Part shown: positions 55,759 to 64,000 of the stretch, in pieces | Layout of the letters: every line of letters begins with the position of its first letter | How positions within the stretch are numbered: the stretch's first letter is position 1 | NCBI RefSeq assembly: GCF_002732165.1 | Contig: NZ_MRZO01000003.1 | Span: 248,001 to 312,000, forward strand | DNA length: 64,000 nt | Direction of reading: 5' to 3' | Origin: Staphylococcus xylosus | Lineage (GTDB): Bacteria > Bacillota > Bacilli > Staphylococcales > Staphylococcaceae | The notes under the pieces: model-generated | The model's database searches: none | Seen by the model: only the letters and a program-made list of their open reading frames with translations | What the model was told of the DNA's origin: nothing | Translations under genes and position numbers: made by a program

Positions 55759-56391
55759 TTACCAATGATTAATATCTGTGCGTTCCCCTTTGAAATTATT
55801 AGCGGTTTTATGACGTTGAGCGAGAACTTGTTCCACGTCGTCAAATTTTATATCTAAGGCGTGTAATAACACAAATAGATGATACATTAAATCAGCAGTT
55901 TCATTCGTTACTTCTTCGCGATCATTTTTCATTGCACCTATAACAACTTCAAATGATTCTTCACCGAATTTTTTTGTGATTTTTTCTAGTCCTTCATTCA
56001 ATAAATACTGCGTATATGAGTTTTCTTTATTAGATTTGGCACTAGTTGTTACAGTTTGCTCTAGTTGTTGCACGTTGAAAGGCGTAGGTGTGTTAAAGCA
56101 ACTTTGACTACCTGTATGGCATGTTGGCCCATTTGGTACAACATCGATAAGGAGTGTATCTTGGTCGCAATCTAAATGGATATTCTTTACGATTTGAGTA
56201 TTGCCAGATGTTTCTCCTTTTGTCCATAAACGATTTTTGGAACGTGAATAAAAACAAACAACGCCACTTGTGAGTGTTTGTTGATAAGCTGATTCATTCA
56301 TGTAACCGAGCATTAGCACTTGTTTTGTATTAACATCTTGCAATATAGCTGGTAAAAGCCCTTTGCTAAAATCAGGTTGTTGTGTAGTCAT
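55759..56391 (-). CDS. hisI: Phosphoribosyl-AMP cyclohydrolase / phosphoribosyl-ATP pyrophosphohydrolase
   Basis: The 210-residue HisIE fusion carries the second and third steps of histidine synthesis. The N-terminal cyclohydrolase domain (about 1-110) has LMLGYMN, RSKNRLWTKGE and the zinc motif HTGSQSC near 92. The C-terminal pyrophosphohydrolase (about 115-210) has KFGEESFEVVIGAM near 145 and ends AQRHKTANNFKGERTDINHW. Its ATG overlaps the hisF stop by four bases (ATGA). It is the last gene of the operon. Confidence 0.95.
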   Translation of the reverse strand: MTTQQPDFSKGLLPAILQDVNTKQVLMLGYMNESAYQQTLTSGVVCFYSRSKNRLWTKGETSGNTQIVKNIHLDCDQDTLLIDVVPNGPTCHTGSQSCFNTPTPFNVQQLEQTVTTSAKSNKENSYTQYLLNEGLEKITKKFGEESFEVVIGAMKNDREEVTNETADLMYHLFVLLHALDIKFDDVEQVLAQRHKTANNFKGERTDINHW

Positions 56392-57146
56392 CTAACTGGG
56401 ATACCTCCTTGTGCCATTGTTTTTTTAATTTCATCTACAGTTGTTTCTTTATCATGTAAAATACTTGCGGCAAGACCGGCAGAAACATCAGTTTGCTTAA
56501 ATAAATTAACAAAATGCTCTGGATTGCCACCGCCACCACTAGCTATAACTGGAATGTTCACAAGCTGTTCGATTTCATGCAAGTGAATGACATCGAACCC
56601 TTGTTTCATACCATCATGAGTCATACTTGTGATAAGTAACTCACCTGCACCTAAAGCTTCAACTTCTTGAACCCAGTCATAGACACGTTTATCAGTACGT
56701 TGCTTACCACCATGTGTATAGCAAAAATAGTCATTTAATTCACTATCATAATTACTATCAATAGCGATACAAATGCATTGGCTGCCAAATTTTTCACTAG
56801 CTTCTTTAATAAATGATGGATTTTTAAGTGCACTTGAATTCAATGATACTTTGTCAGCACCATGATTTAACAGTTGAGAAATATCATCAATAGTTGATAT
56901 TCCACCACCGACAGTTAATGGTATAAATAGTTTATCTGCAGTTTCTTCAATAACATCGAGTACTAGGTCATGACCCGCTTCAGTACGTGAAATATCTAAA
57001 AAAACTAATTCATCAGCGCCTTGCTCGTTATAATACAGTGCATATTCGACTGGGTTACCAATATCTCTTAATCCTTTAAATTGTATGCCTTTAACGACGC
57101 GTCCATCTTTAACATCTAAACAAGGAATGATTCTTTTTTTAATCAT
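56388..57146 (-). CDS. hisF: Imidazole glycerol phosphate synthase, cyclase subunit
   Basis: The 252-residue beta/alpha-barrel lyase subunit receives ammonia from HisH. It shows [19 protein letters not shown] at the start (catalytic Asp near 11), VGGGIST near 80 and the second catalytic Asp in [13 protein letters not shown] near 130, then VIASGGGGN. The start is the ATG at 57146, which overlaps the hisA stop (ATGA); the frame opens five codons earlier within the ribosome site. Confidence 0.96.
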   Translation of the reverse strand: MIKKRIIPCLDVKDGRVVKGIQFKGLRDIGNPVEYALYYNEQGADELVFLDISRTEAGHDLVLDVIEETADKLFIPLTVGGGISTIDDISQLLNHGADKVSLNSSALKNPSFIKEASEKFGSQCICIAIDSNYDSELNDYFCYTHGGKQRTDKRVYDWVQEVEALGAGELLITSMTHDGMKQGFDVIHLHEIEQLVNIPVIASGGGGNPEHFVNLFKQTDVSAGLAASILHDKETTVDEIKKTMAQGGIPVR

Positions 57147-57847
57147 GACAAGCCCTCCCAAAAAGTAGGGTTATGGGCAGCTTTACCCACGATAGCTGCA
57201 GAGACACCAAGGGATTCTAATTTTTCTAAATCTTGTTGATGACGAATACCACCAGAAGCTACGACAGGTTTTTGAGTTGCGTTGACTAATTGTCCAGTAA
57301 TTTCAAAATTAGGGCCTTCTAGTCGCCCATCTTTCGAAATATCTGTGTAGATGATGCCCCCAATTGGTAAAGACTCAATTTTTTCAATTAGCTCAAATAA
57401 ATCTAGTTCAGCATCTTGTTCCCAACCGTTTATTTTTACTTCTCGTCTATAGGCATCTACTGATAGGTATAAACGATTAGGAAATTGGTGTGCCATTTCG
57501 GCTAACCATTCTAAATCTTGAATGCCTTTGGTACCGATAATACAATAATTAATACCATCGTTAAAATAAGCTTCAATTGTTTTTACACTTCTAATACCAC
57601 CACCAACTTCTATAGGTTTATCAGTTAGGGTACGTAAGTCTTTAATATAGTCTTGTTCAATAGATGACTGTTGTTTAGCACCGATTAAATCTACTATATG
57701 AATACGATCTACACAATTGTATTGATTATAAAATTGAATACTTTCTTCAGCGCTACGGGACATTTTTTCTTCTGAATCATATTTACCCTCAGTAAGACGT
57801 ACACTTGTTGCATTTATTAAATCAATGGCTGGCCATAGTTTGATCAT
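57143..57847 (-). CDS. hisA: ProFAR isomerase
   Basis: The 234-residue beta/alpha-barrel isomerase for phosphoribosylformimino-AICAR phosphate begins [19 protein letters not shown] (catalytic Asp near 8), with VGGGIRS near 77, [15 protein letters not shown] near 165 and [12 protein letters not shown] near 190. It overlaps the hisH end by 26 bases and has AAAGGTGG inside hisH as its ribosome site. Confidence 0.96.
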   Translation of the reverse strand: MIKLWPAIDLINATSVRLTEGKYDSEEKMSRSAEESIQFYNQYNCVDRIHIVDLIGAKQQSSIEQDYIKDLRTLTDKPIEVGGGIRSVKTIEAYFNDGINYCIIGTKGIQDLEWLAEMAHQFPNRLYLSVDAYRREVKINGWEQDAELDLFELIEKIESLPIGGIIYTDISKDGRLEGPNFEITGQLVNATQKPVVASGGIRHQQDLEKLESLGVSAAIVGKAAHNPTFWEGLS

Positions 57848-58418
57848 TTAGGAATCCACCTTTCAGTGCTTGATTGAGTATTGCTAAGCCATCATCGCCA
57901 CTCTTTTCAGGGTGGAATTGGATGCCTATATAATTTTTAAATTGTACAATTGCAGGGACTTGTGTGCCATATTCGGCAAATGCTACAACATATTTTGACA
58001 TTTCTGCTTGATAAGAATGTACAAAATAGACATCTTGAGAAAGTGTTGGTTGATTACTAATTAGATTGTTCCAACCTAAGTGAGGTACTGGATAGGGCGT
58101 TTCAATTGGTATAATACGACCAGGAATTAGTTTTAAACCAGATACATCACCTTCGGCACTCCATTCATATAGCAGTTGCATACCAAGACAAATACCAATC
58201 ACAGGTTTGTTTGTAACAGATTGCAAAACTTCCACCAAACCTCGTGATTGAATCGCTTGCATGGCATCTTTAAAGTGACCGACGCCAGGTAGAATAATCA
58301 TATCAGCAGCTTCAATATCTTTTGGATCATCTGTTAATTTAGATTCATAACCAAGATGATTGATTGCACGTTGTACATTTTTTATGTTGCCTAAACCGTA
58401 ATCAATAAGGGCAATCAT
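57822..58418 (-). CDS. hisH: Imidazole glycerol phosphate synthase, glutamine amidotransferase subunit
   Basis: The 198-residue class I glutamine amidotransferase has the [10 protein letters not shown] start, PGVGHF near 45, nucleophile Cys in [11 protein letters not shown] near 78 and the His-Glu pair in [10 protein letters not shown] near 174. It supplies ammonia to HisF. It overlaps hisB (ATGA) and hisA. Confidence 0.96.
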   Translation of the reverse strand: MIALIDYGLGNIKNVQRAINHLGYESKLTDDPKDIEAADMIILPGVGHFKDAMQAIQSRGLVEVLQSVTNKPVIGICLGMQLLYEWSAEGDVSGLKLIPGRIIPIETPYPVPHLGWNNLISNQPTLSQDVYFVHSYQAEMSKYVVAFAEYGTQVPAIVQFKNYIGIQFHPEKSGDDGLAILNQALKGGFLNDQTMASH

Positions 58419-58993
58419 TCTATCACACCCTTAGATGACGGCGTGCCTTCGATGTCATTGCTTGATAGAGATTCTTTAAGTGCACGCGCAAAAGATTTGA
58501 AGATTCCTTCTATTTCATGGTGCGTATTACCACCACGTATTAAATCAATATGCGTTGTTAAGCGGGCATTAATGACTAATGCACGGAAGAATTCTTCTAC
58601 TAATTCCGTATCAAAAGTGCCTACCTTTTCACGACTTAAATGCGCATTAAATGAAAGGAAAGGACGTCCACTAATATCAACGACCGTACGTGCTAATGTT
58701 TCATCCATAGGGATATAACTTACGCCATAACGTTGAAAGGATTTTCTTTCTCGAGTCATTTCTAACAACAATTGACCTAAAACAATACCAATATCTTCTG
58801 TGACGTGGTGATCGTCTACTTCTGTATCACCATTTGCTTCGATAGTAATAGATAGGTTGCTATGGAAGGTGAAGAGGGTCAACATATGATCTAGAAAACC
58901 CACGCCAGTGTTGATTTTGCTTGGGCGATTGTCATCTGCAAGTGAGATAGATAATTGTGTTTCAGCAGTGTTACGTGTTTTTTGATAAATCAT
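58415..58993 (-). CDS. hisB: Imidazoleglycerol-phosphate dehydratase
   Basis: The 192-residue monofunctional dehydratase has the metal-binding repeats FLDHMLTLFTFHS near 28 and DDHHVTEDIGIVLG near 60, then LTTHIDLIRGGNTHHEIEGIFKSFARAL near 140-167. It has no N-terminal histidinol-phosphatase domain. GGAGG lies upstream of the ATG, inside the end of hisC. Confidence 0.96.
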   Translation of the reverse strand: MIYQKTRNTAETQLSISLADDNRPSKINTGVGFLDHMLTLFTFHSNLSITIEANGDTEVDDHHVTEDIGIVLGQLLLEMTRERKSFQRYGVSYIPMDETLARTVVDISGRPFLSFNAHLSREKVGTFDTELVEEFFRALVINARLTTHIDLIRGGNTHHEIEGIFKSFARALKESLSSNDIEGTPSSKGVIE

Positions 58994-59975
58994 ATTGAGA
59001 CCTCCAAGTTTTAATAATTTCTTCTAAGTCATCCAATTGTGAATCTGTCGCAATAGAGTAACGCACATAGTCATTCATTTCTGGCTCATCATACAATCTA
59101 GGTAAAAAACCATGTGATTGAATATATTGGCCTAAATTTTGTGCAGCTGCTCCTTTAGTAAGTACAAAATTTGTATATGATGGAAAGACGACCATAACAT
59201 CTGCAACGTAATCGTTAAATAAGTTTCTTAATCTAAGTGCTAATTGGCGTTGATGATCAATAAATTGTTTGGTTTTTTCTGGATGTTCAAACATATATAA
59301 AGCGATGTGTAGCGTAAGCGTATTTAATGGATAGGGATGCTCAATACTCTGTATATGTTGAATTGTCTCAGGTGTACCAATTAGAACGCCTAATCTTAAG
59401 CCAGCGATACCGAACGCTTTTGATAAGGTACGCATTTGGAGTACGTGTGATTGCATATCAAACTTGTAAGCTTCACCGAAATCTAGGTATGCTTCATCTA
59501 TTACGAAATAACCACCAATAGAGTTCATCTTGTCAGCTATAGCTTTTAAAAATGTTGTACCGTATTGTTTGCCAGATGGATTATGTGGATTGCTCATTAT
59601 AAAAAATGCTGGCTGTACTTCCTCAATGCGTTGTAAAATCTGTTCAAGGTTAAATGTTAAATCGTCCTCAGCTTCCACAAATTCAATAGGACGATTTACT
59701 TGAGCGGCATAAGCCTGATACATGAAAAAATCTGGGTTAAGTGTTAATGCCGGACCCTCTGGCATGATTAACATCAATTTTTGAATCAGTTCATCAGATC
59801 CATTACCAGCTATGACTTGTTCAGCAGTATAGCCATAATAATTTGCATAAGCGGCTTTAAAGCGTTCATATTCATCATCTGGATAAAAGTTAAAGGATGC
59901 TTCTTGTATTATTGTAGCTAGTTGTGAATCTGTTAAAGGACGAAGTGGGCTTTCATTTTTGTTAATTCTTATCAT
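58971..59975 (-). CDS. hisC: Histidinol-phosphate aminotransferase
   Basis: The 334-residue fold-type I PLP enzyme shows INKNESPLRPL at the start, VIAGNGSDELIQ near 55, SNPHNPSGKQ near 130, DEAYLDFGE near 160 and the PLP Lys in RTLSKAFGIAGLRLG near 184. The ATG at 59975 overlaps the hisD stop (TGATG). It overlaps hisB by 23 bases. Confidence 0.95.
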   Translation of the reverse strand: MIRINKNESPLRPLTDSQLATIIQEASFNFYPDDEYERFKAAYANYYGYTAEQVIAGNGSDELIQKLMLIMPEGPALTLNPDFFMYQAYAAQVNRPIEFVEAEDDLTFNLEQILQRIEEVQPAFFIMSNPHNPSGKQYGTTFLKAIADKMNSIGGYFVIDEAYLDFGEAYKFDMQSHVLQMRTLSKAFGIAGLRLGVLIGTPETIQHIQSIEHPYPLNTLTLHIALYMFEHPEKTKQFIDHQRQLALRLRNLFNDYVADVMVVFPSYTNFVLTKGAAAQNLGQYIQSHGFLPRLYDEPEMNDYVRYSIATDSQLDDLEEIIKTWRSQYDLSKNT

Positions 59976-61234
59976 CAATATGACCCCTTTGTTGTTCTAA
60001 TTTCGATAGATTGTTCATGGTTATATAGTTGTTCAATATGAGCAAGCTCACGAGCAGGTTTTTCAATTTGATTGAAAGTATCTTGAGACAAATCTATGAC
60101 CGAGTGACGCGTTAAAAAGTCATTCACTGATAAACCGTTCGTAAACCTTGCTGTTTGATTAGTAGGTAATACATGGCTTGGGCCAGCAACATAATCACCT
60201 ATGACTTCTGGTGAATAATGACCTAAAAACAAAGCTCCTACATAACGTACATGATTTAAATAGTCTCGTGGTGAAGCGGTTTGAATTGACGCATGTTCAG
60301 GTGCGATTTGATTCATTAAATCGCAGGATTCTGTAAAGTCATCAACTGCAATCAAAAAATGATGATTAGCTAAACTTGCCTTTACGATAGATTGACGTTC
60401 AATACGAGTGAGCGTTTGTTGGATCTTTTGTTCAAGTTGTTGTAGGAGTGCCTTATCTTCACTGATAACAAATGTACGTGCTAATTCATCATGTTCAGCT
60501 TGCGCAAATACATCATATGTAATTGCATCTAAATCAGCAGTCTTATCAATGATTAAAGCAATTTCACTCGGGCCTGCAATTTGGTCTATACCCACTTGTC
60601 CAAAGAGGTATTTTTTCGCATAAGCAACATATTGATTGCCTGGGCCAACGATTTTATCTACTTTAGGTATCGTCTCAGTGCCATATGCAAGAGCAGCTAT
60701 ACTTTGTGCGCCACCAACTTGAAAAACATAATCAACGCCAGCAATATAACATGCTGCCAAAACGATATCAGGTAGACCGCCTGCTTGTGGTGGTGTTACA
60801 ACTGTTATATTTTCGACACCAGCAACTTTCGCGAGTGTTGCAGTCATTAATACAGTTGAAGGATAGCTCGCTTTACCACCTGGTACATAAACACCAACGC
60901 GTTCTAATGGATGATACATTTCATAACATTCAGTAGAACCTTGTTGGTCTGTCCATTTGATAGATTTTTGATAAGTTTCAATACGAGCATGACTATGTTG
61001 TAAAGCTTCTCGTAAATTATTGTCTAAGCGATGAAAGGCTGCTTCCAACTCTGAGAATGGAATTGCTAATTGAGGTGTATCTACTTTGTCTAACTCTTTA
61101 TTATATGCTTTAAGCGCTTGATCACCTTCTGATTTAACTCTTTCACAAATCTCTTTAACCAATGGATACAAATCCTCGTTTAAAGAGGATTGATCTAAAT
61201 AGTCATTTAAAAATGTTTCTTTATTTATAATCAA
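59975..61234 (-). CDS. hisD: Histidinol dehydrogenase
   Basis: The 419-residue NAD-dependent enzyme catalyses the last two oxidations. It shows [16 protein letters not shown] near 116, [17 protein letters not shown] near 195, [10 protein letters not shown] near 217 and the zinc/catalytic region [11 protein letters not shown] near 243, then PEHASIQT near 315 and [13 protein letters not shown] near 356. It overlaps the hisG end by 14 bases. Confidence 0.96.
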   Translation of the reverse strand: MIINKETFLNDYLDQSSLNEDLYPLVKEICERVKSEGDQALKAYNKELDKVDTPQLAIPFSELEAAFHRLDNNLREALQHSHARIETYQKSIKWTDQQGSTECYEMYHPLERVGVYVPGGKASYPSTVLMTATLAKVAGVENITVVTPPQAGGLPDIVLAACYIAGVDYVFQVGGAQSIAALAYGTETIPKVDKIVGPGNQYVAYAKKYLFGQVGIDQIAGPSEIALIIDKTADLDAITYDVFAQAEHDELARTFVISEDKALLQQLEQKIQQTLTRIERQSIVKASLANHHFLIAVDDFTESCDLMNQIAPEHASIQTASPRDYLNHVRYVGALFLGHYSPEVIGDYVAGPSHVLPTNQTARFTNGLSVNDFLTRHSVIDLSQDTFNQIEKPARELAHIEQLYNHEQSIEIRTTKGSY

Positions 61235-61838
61235 TGAGTGACACCTCCAAGGTTTGAATTAAATCATCAATTTCTGTTGATTTTTTAAAGTAAGATTGCT
61301 TGTTGGTAATAAGTTTTGCATTTATATTCTTAATGGTATCTTTTTCAACTAATCCGTTAGATTTTAACGTTGTGCCGGTTTGGACGATATCGACGATGCC
61401 ATCTACCATATCAACTAAACAAGCTAACTCGATAGAACCAGATAATTTTACGAGTTCTACATCAAGTCCTTGTGATTCAAAATATTTACGTGCTGTTTTC
61501 ATATATGAAGTAGCAACTTTAGTGAAATTAGTTGTTTCTGGTTTAGAGGCTAAAGCAAAGTGACAATTGCCAAATGGTAAGTCCAGAAGGTTATTGATTG
61601 TATAATTACTTTCCTCCAGCACATCACTTCCGACAATACCTACATCTGCTACACCTTGTTCTACATAGATAGGGACATCACTACCTTTAACTAATACAAA
61701 TTGGATAGAACCAACAGTAATTAATAATTGACGTTCTCTCTGTTCTAACGCTTGCGCATATGATTGTTCATTTATGTCATTTAAATAAGCAATAAAGCTT
61801 TTTAATAATCTTCCTTTTGCTAAAGCTACTGTAAGCAT
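61221..61838 (-). CDS. hisG: ATP phosphoribosyltransferase, short catalytic subunit
   Basis: The 205-residue short-form HisG begins [10 protein letters not shown], with [21 protein letters not shown] near 53-73 and [15 protein letters not shown] (PRPP-binding) near 148. Short HisG lacks the regulatory domain and needs HisZ, which is encoded 17 bases upstream. This is the first and feedback-controlled step of the pathway. Confidence 0.95.
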   Translation of the reverse strand: MLTVALAKGRLLKSFIAYLNDINEQSYAQALEQRERQLLITVGSIQFVLVKGSDVPIYVEQGVADVGIVGSDVLEESNYTINNLLDLPFGNCHFALASKPETTNFTKVATSYMKTARKYFESQGLDVELVKLSGSIELACLVDMVDGIVDIVQTGTTLKSNGLVEKDTIKNINAKLITNKQSYFKKSTEIDDLIQTLEVSLIDYK

Positions 61839-61855
61839 GTGTGTCGCTCCTTTTT

Positions 61856-62671
61856 TTATAAAATAAACCCGAGTCCAAATCCTTCTAAATCACCTTTGTA
61901 AAAACCACCAGTTAGTTGTTGATTTTTATTTTCTTTAAGGTGACATCTCATAAATGCGCCTTTATAATATGAGCGAGGTGGCTGAGGTGTAATATCTAGA
62001 TGTATATCGCTAATACCAAGTGACTTGAACCACTGATCCCAACGTCTTAACGCTTGAATAGTACGATGATCGTGTTGGAATAGTTGACTTAATAGATCTA
62101 GTTGCTCTGTCGTTTTAGTAGTTAATAATTGAACGATTGGATGAGCGATACCAAGTTGCGAAGTAAGCTCTGAAATATTGCGTTCTTGAACAAGTTTTAG
62201 AATCTCGTTAGTTTGTTCTTTAGTCGTTAAAAGTAGGTCAATAAGTTGGTAATGACCTAAAATAACAAAATCTATCTCATCGTTAAGTGAGTTTTTTATA
62301 AATTCATAAAAAGTCATAAAGTCATCTTGCATGTTTGTAATGGTAGGGTTGTAGTGTTCTATACCTAATTGAGTATAGACTTCATTATCACGCACAATAG
62401 GCCCTGAATATGCTACATTGCTTAACTGCCGTGGATAACTACTATAATAACGCAATAATTGATCAGTAAAATCATTGCGTAGCGCAAAGATATGATGGTC
62501 ATGTTGCCAGAAACTACGCTCTGTCATTTGTTGAAGGTCGTCTTTTGTAAGTGTTTGCCATGACAGAGATTCTATAAAGCTGAAATCAACAAGTTTAAAT
62601 CCAGCTTGTTGAAAATGCTTTAAAAATGCGAGTTCAATTTCTTTGTTTTTGATAAGTGTTGTAGCATTCAT
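61856..62671 (-). CDS. hisZ: ATP phosphoribosyltransferase regulatory subunit
   Basis: The 271-residue histidyl-tRNA-synthetase-like protein partners HisG. It keeps a motif-like core ([12 protein letters not shown] near 75 and YSGPIVR near 88) and ends with a [17 protein letters not shown] barrel strand. It is shorter than the common HisZ of about 390 residues and lacks a C-terminal anticodon-binding-like domain, a form typical of staphylococci. It is first in the operon with AAAGGATGG upstream. No T-box was found before it; a small AAAGTG/CACTTT repeat lies at 62715-62739. Confidence 0.85.
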   Translation of the reverse strand: MNATTLIKNKEIELAFLKHFQQAGFKLVDFSFIESLSWQTLTKDDLQQMTERSFWQHDHHIFALRNDFTDQLLRYYSSYPRQLSNVAYSGPIVRDNEVYTQLGIEHYNPTITNMQDDFMTFYEFIKNSLNDEIDFVILGHYQLIDLLLTTKEQTNEILKLVQERNISELTSQLGIAHPIVQLLTTKTTEQLDLLSQLFQHDHRTIQALRRWDQWFKSLGISDIHLDITPQPPRSYYKGAFMRCHLKENKNQQLTGGFYKGDLEGFGLGFIL

Positions 62672-62847
62672 AATATAACCATCCTTTACATATACTTTGT
62701 TTCTCTACCGAACTAAAGTGAATTGATAAAGAACACTTTAACATAGATATTTTTGTAATTCAATAAATATTCTGAAAATAATTGGTGGAGTTAATAGTAG
62801 TCATCTTAAAATATACACATGATACATTTTAATAAATAATAAAACTA

Positions 62848-62879
62848 AAGTCCGAGGCATAAATAGATGTCTCGGACTT
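62848..62879. terminator. Terminator between dsdA and hisZ
   Basis: AAGTCCGAGGCAT (62848-62860) pairs with ATGTCTCGGACTT (62867-62879) with one mismatch. The stem resembles that after fbp. A second inverted repeat, GTGAGATA (62905-62912) with TATCCCAC (62942-62949), lies closer to dsdA and fits the GGGA-type repeats on the minus strand. No gene is visible from 62672 to 63051. Confidence 0.75.
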
Positions 62880-63051
62880 AGTATGTTTAGTCATCATTAA
62901 CTAGGTGAGATAATAAAATTATTTTATTAAAAATTGTTTGCTATCCCACTTCGAACTTCTAAGTTTCAATATTAACAATAATAAAATTTAACTAAGGATG
63001 TAATTATTTGGAGTAGGTAATTTTTATATATTGTTGTAGCAAAGAGTGAAG

Positions 63052-64000
63052 TTAATATTGATTATTTTCAACTAAGTTCTTGCCATAATCTACGTAATTA
63101 AGCATTTCATCTTTAGGCACCATATTACCACCGGTTGCCCAAACGATATGGTTCGCATTTTCTACAGCAATTCCCTTATTAATCGCTGTTTGAGTTGCTG
63201 CATTTATACCAGCAAATCCAGAAGCTGCTGAAGGTTCAATGAATATGTGTTCCTTTTGGCTCAAAGTATATAAATATCGATACATTTGCTTATCTGATAC
63301 AGTACATGCGCCATAAAGTAAGTTGTTCATTATTTGTCCAACGAGGCGAGAGGGACGTGATACTGCTAAACCGTCAGCATCTGTACGTCCATCCAAACCA
63401 ATATCTGTGACAGCAATTTCATCATGAAGTTGTGTCATCATACCTAGTAACATGCATGGGGCATGCGTTGGTTCAACGAACACACAATAAACGTGATCAC
63501 CAAAAATTTGATTTAAACCAAAAGCTACGCCACCGGGTCCACCACCAACTCCACATGGCAAATATACAAAGAGAGGATGCTCAGCATCAACTTGTATATT
63601 TTGTTCTCTAATTTGCGATTTTAATCTTAAAGCTGCTACGGCATAGCCTAAGAATAAATCGGCTGAGCCTTCATCATCTACGAAATGACATGTAGGATCA
63701 TGTTCAGCAGCTTTCCTGCCTTTTGCAACAGCAAATTGATAATCAGATTGATGTTCAATAACTTCTACCCCACGGTCGCGCAATAAATCTTTTTTCCATT
63801 GACGTGCGTCGCTCGACATATGGACTGTTACACTGAATCCAAGTTTTGCACTTATAATACCAATACTTAAACCAAGATTTCCTGTTGAGCCAACAGCTAC
63901 ATTATATTGGCTAAATAGTGCCTGATACTTTGGTTCAGCTAAAATACTGTAGTTATCACTATAGTTTAAATCACCTTGATCCATTGCAATGGTTTCTGCT
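63052..64000 (-). CDS. dsdA: D-serine dehydratase (3' part; gene runs past window edge)
   Basis: The C-terminal 316 or so residues of a PLP-dependent D-serine ammonia-lyase are present; the start and the PLP-binding lysine lie beyond position 64000. Strong matches to DsdA are [71 protein letters not shown] and [16 protein letters not shown]. It converts D-serine to pyruvate and ammonia. dsdA is a known trait of S. saprophyticus-group strains, where it gives D-serine tolerance in urine. Partial at the right edge. Confidence 0.95.
   Translation of the reverse strand, partial: AETIAMDQGDLNYSDNYSILAEPKYQALFSQYNVAVGSTGNLGLSIGIISAKLGFSVTVHMSSDARQWKKDLLRDRGVEVIEHQSDYQFAVAKGRKAAEHDPTCHFVDDEGSADLFLGYAVAALRLKSQIREQNIQVDAEHPLFVYLPCGVGGGPGGVAFGLNQIFGDHVYCVFVEPTHAPCMLLGMMTQLHDEIAVTDIGLDGRTDADGLAVSRPSRLVGQIMNNLLYGACTVSDKQMYRYLYTLSQKEHIFIEPSAASGFAGINAATQTAINKGIAVENANHIVWATGGNMVPKDEMLNYVDYGKNLVENNQY

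Noticed and set aside
62672..62847. T-box riboswitch before the his operon
   Set aside because: Only about 175 bases are available, no GGTGGNACC-type antiterminator motif is present on the minus strand, and no terminator lies directly before hisZ.

Overview
This is an AT-rich, gene-dense chromosomal segment of a Firmicute, almost certainly a coagulase-negative Staphylococcus of the S. saprophyticus group (S. xylosus, S. equorum, S. cohnii and S. arlettae are candidates). The basis is the codon bias, strong AGGAGG-type ribosome sites with frequent TTG starts, class III fructose-1,6-bisphosphatase, RelP, an mhqR-type quinone locus, a D-serine dehydratase next to a complete histidine operon, and a beta-glucuronidase locus. 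No rRNA, tRNA, CRISPR array, intact insertion sequence or prophage was seen.

Layout. 1-6.1 kb: a LURP/tubby-like protein, a heterodimeric ABC exporter pair, a small NATD1-type acetyltransferase and a histidine-rich zinc-binding lipoprotein. 6.1-11.6 kb: an AldA-type aldehyde dehydrogenase, then a four-gene mhq operon (MarR regulator, two ring-cleavage dioxygenases, esterase) with two matching 18-bp operators, then an isochorismatase-fold protein. 11.6-29.8 kb: mostly membrane transport and housekeeping (DASS symporter, YkvI-like carrier, cation/proton antiporter, fbp, putP, DedA, an ACS-type MFS carrier, budA, a FUSC protein, a pair of uncharacterised paralogous membrane proteins, YdaT-like DUF2188). 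30.0-31.6 kb: relP and a membrane-anchored MerR regulator with a zinc ribbon.

31.7-36.6 kb is a gluconate module (gntR, gntK, gntP, SDR dehydrogenase) with a perfect catabolite-response (cre) box and a perfect GntR operator. 36.9-51.1 kb is a glucuronide/glucuronate island: YkvI paralogue, AraC regulator, GPH symporter and uidA; convergent GH3 glycosidase and HAD hydrolase; then KDPG-type aldolase, a second GPH symporter, uxaC and uxuA. uxuA carries an apparent 2-bp deletion that breaks the frame, and no uxuB or kdgK is recognisable nearby. cre-like boxes precede each transporter, so the region reads as a carbon-catabolite-controlled sugar-acid block.

51.1-55.7 kb is accessory: a small HTH protein, a short conserved protein, an SDR, two GNAT acetyltransferases, an unexplained tandem hairpin array, a VOC protein and a decayed siderophore-receptor lipoprotein gene. 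55.7-62.7 kb is a compact minus-strand his operon (hisZ-G-D-C-B-H-A-F-IE) with overlapping genes. The window ends inside dsdA. Many intergenic spaces hold imperfect long inverted repeats of a shared GGGA-AGAAATCAAA type, and these double as transcription terminators.
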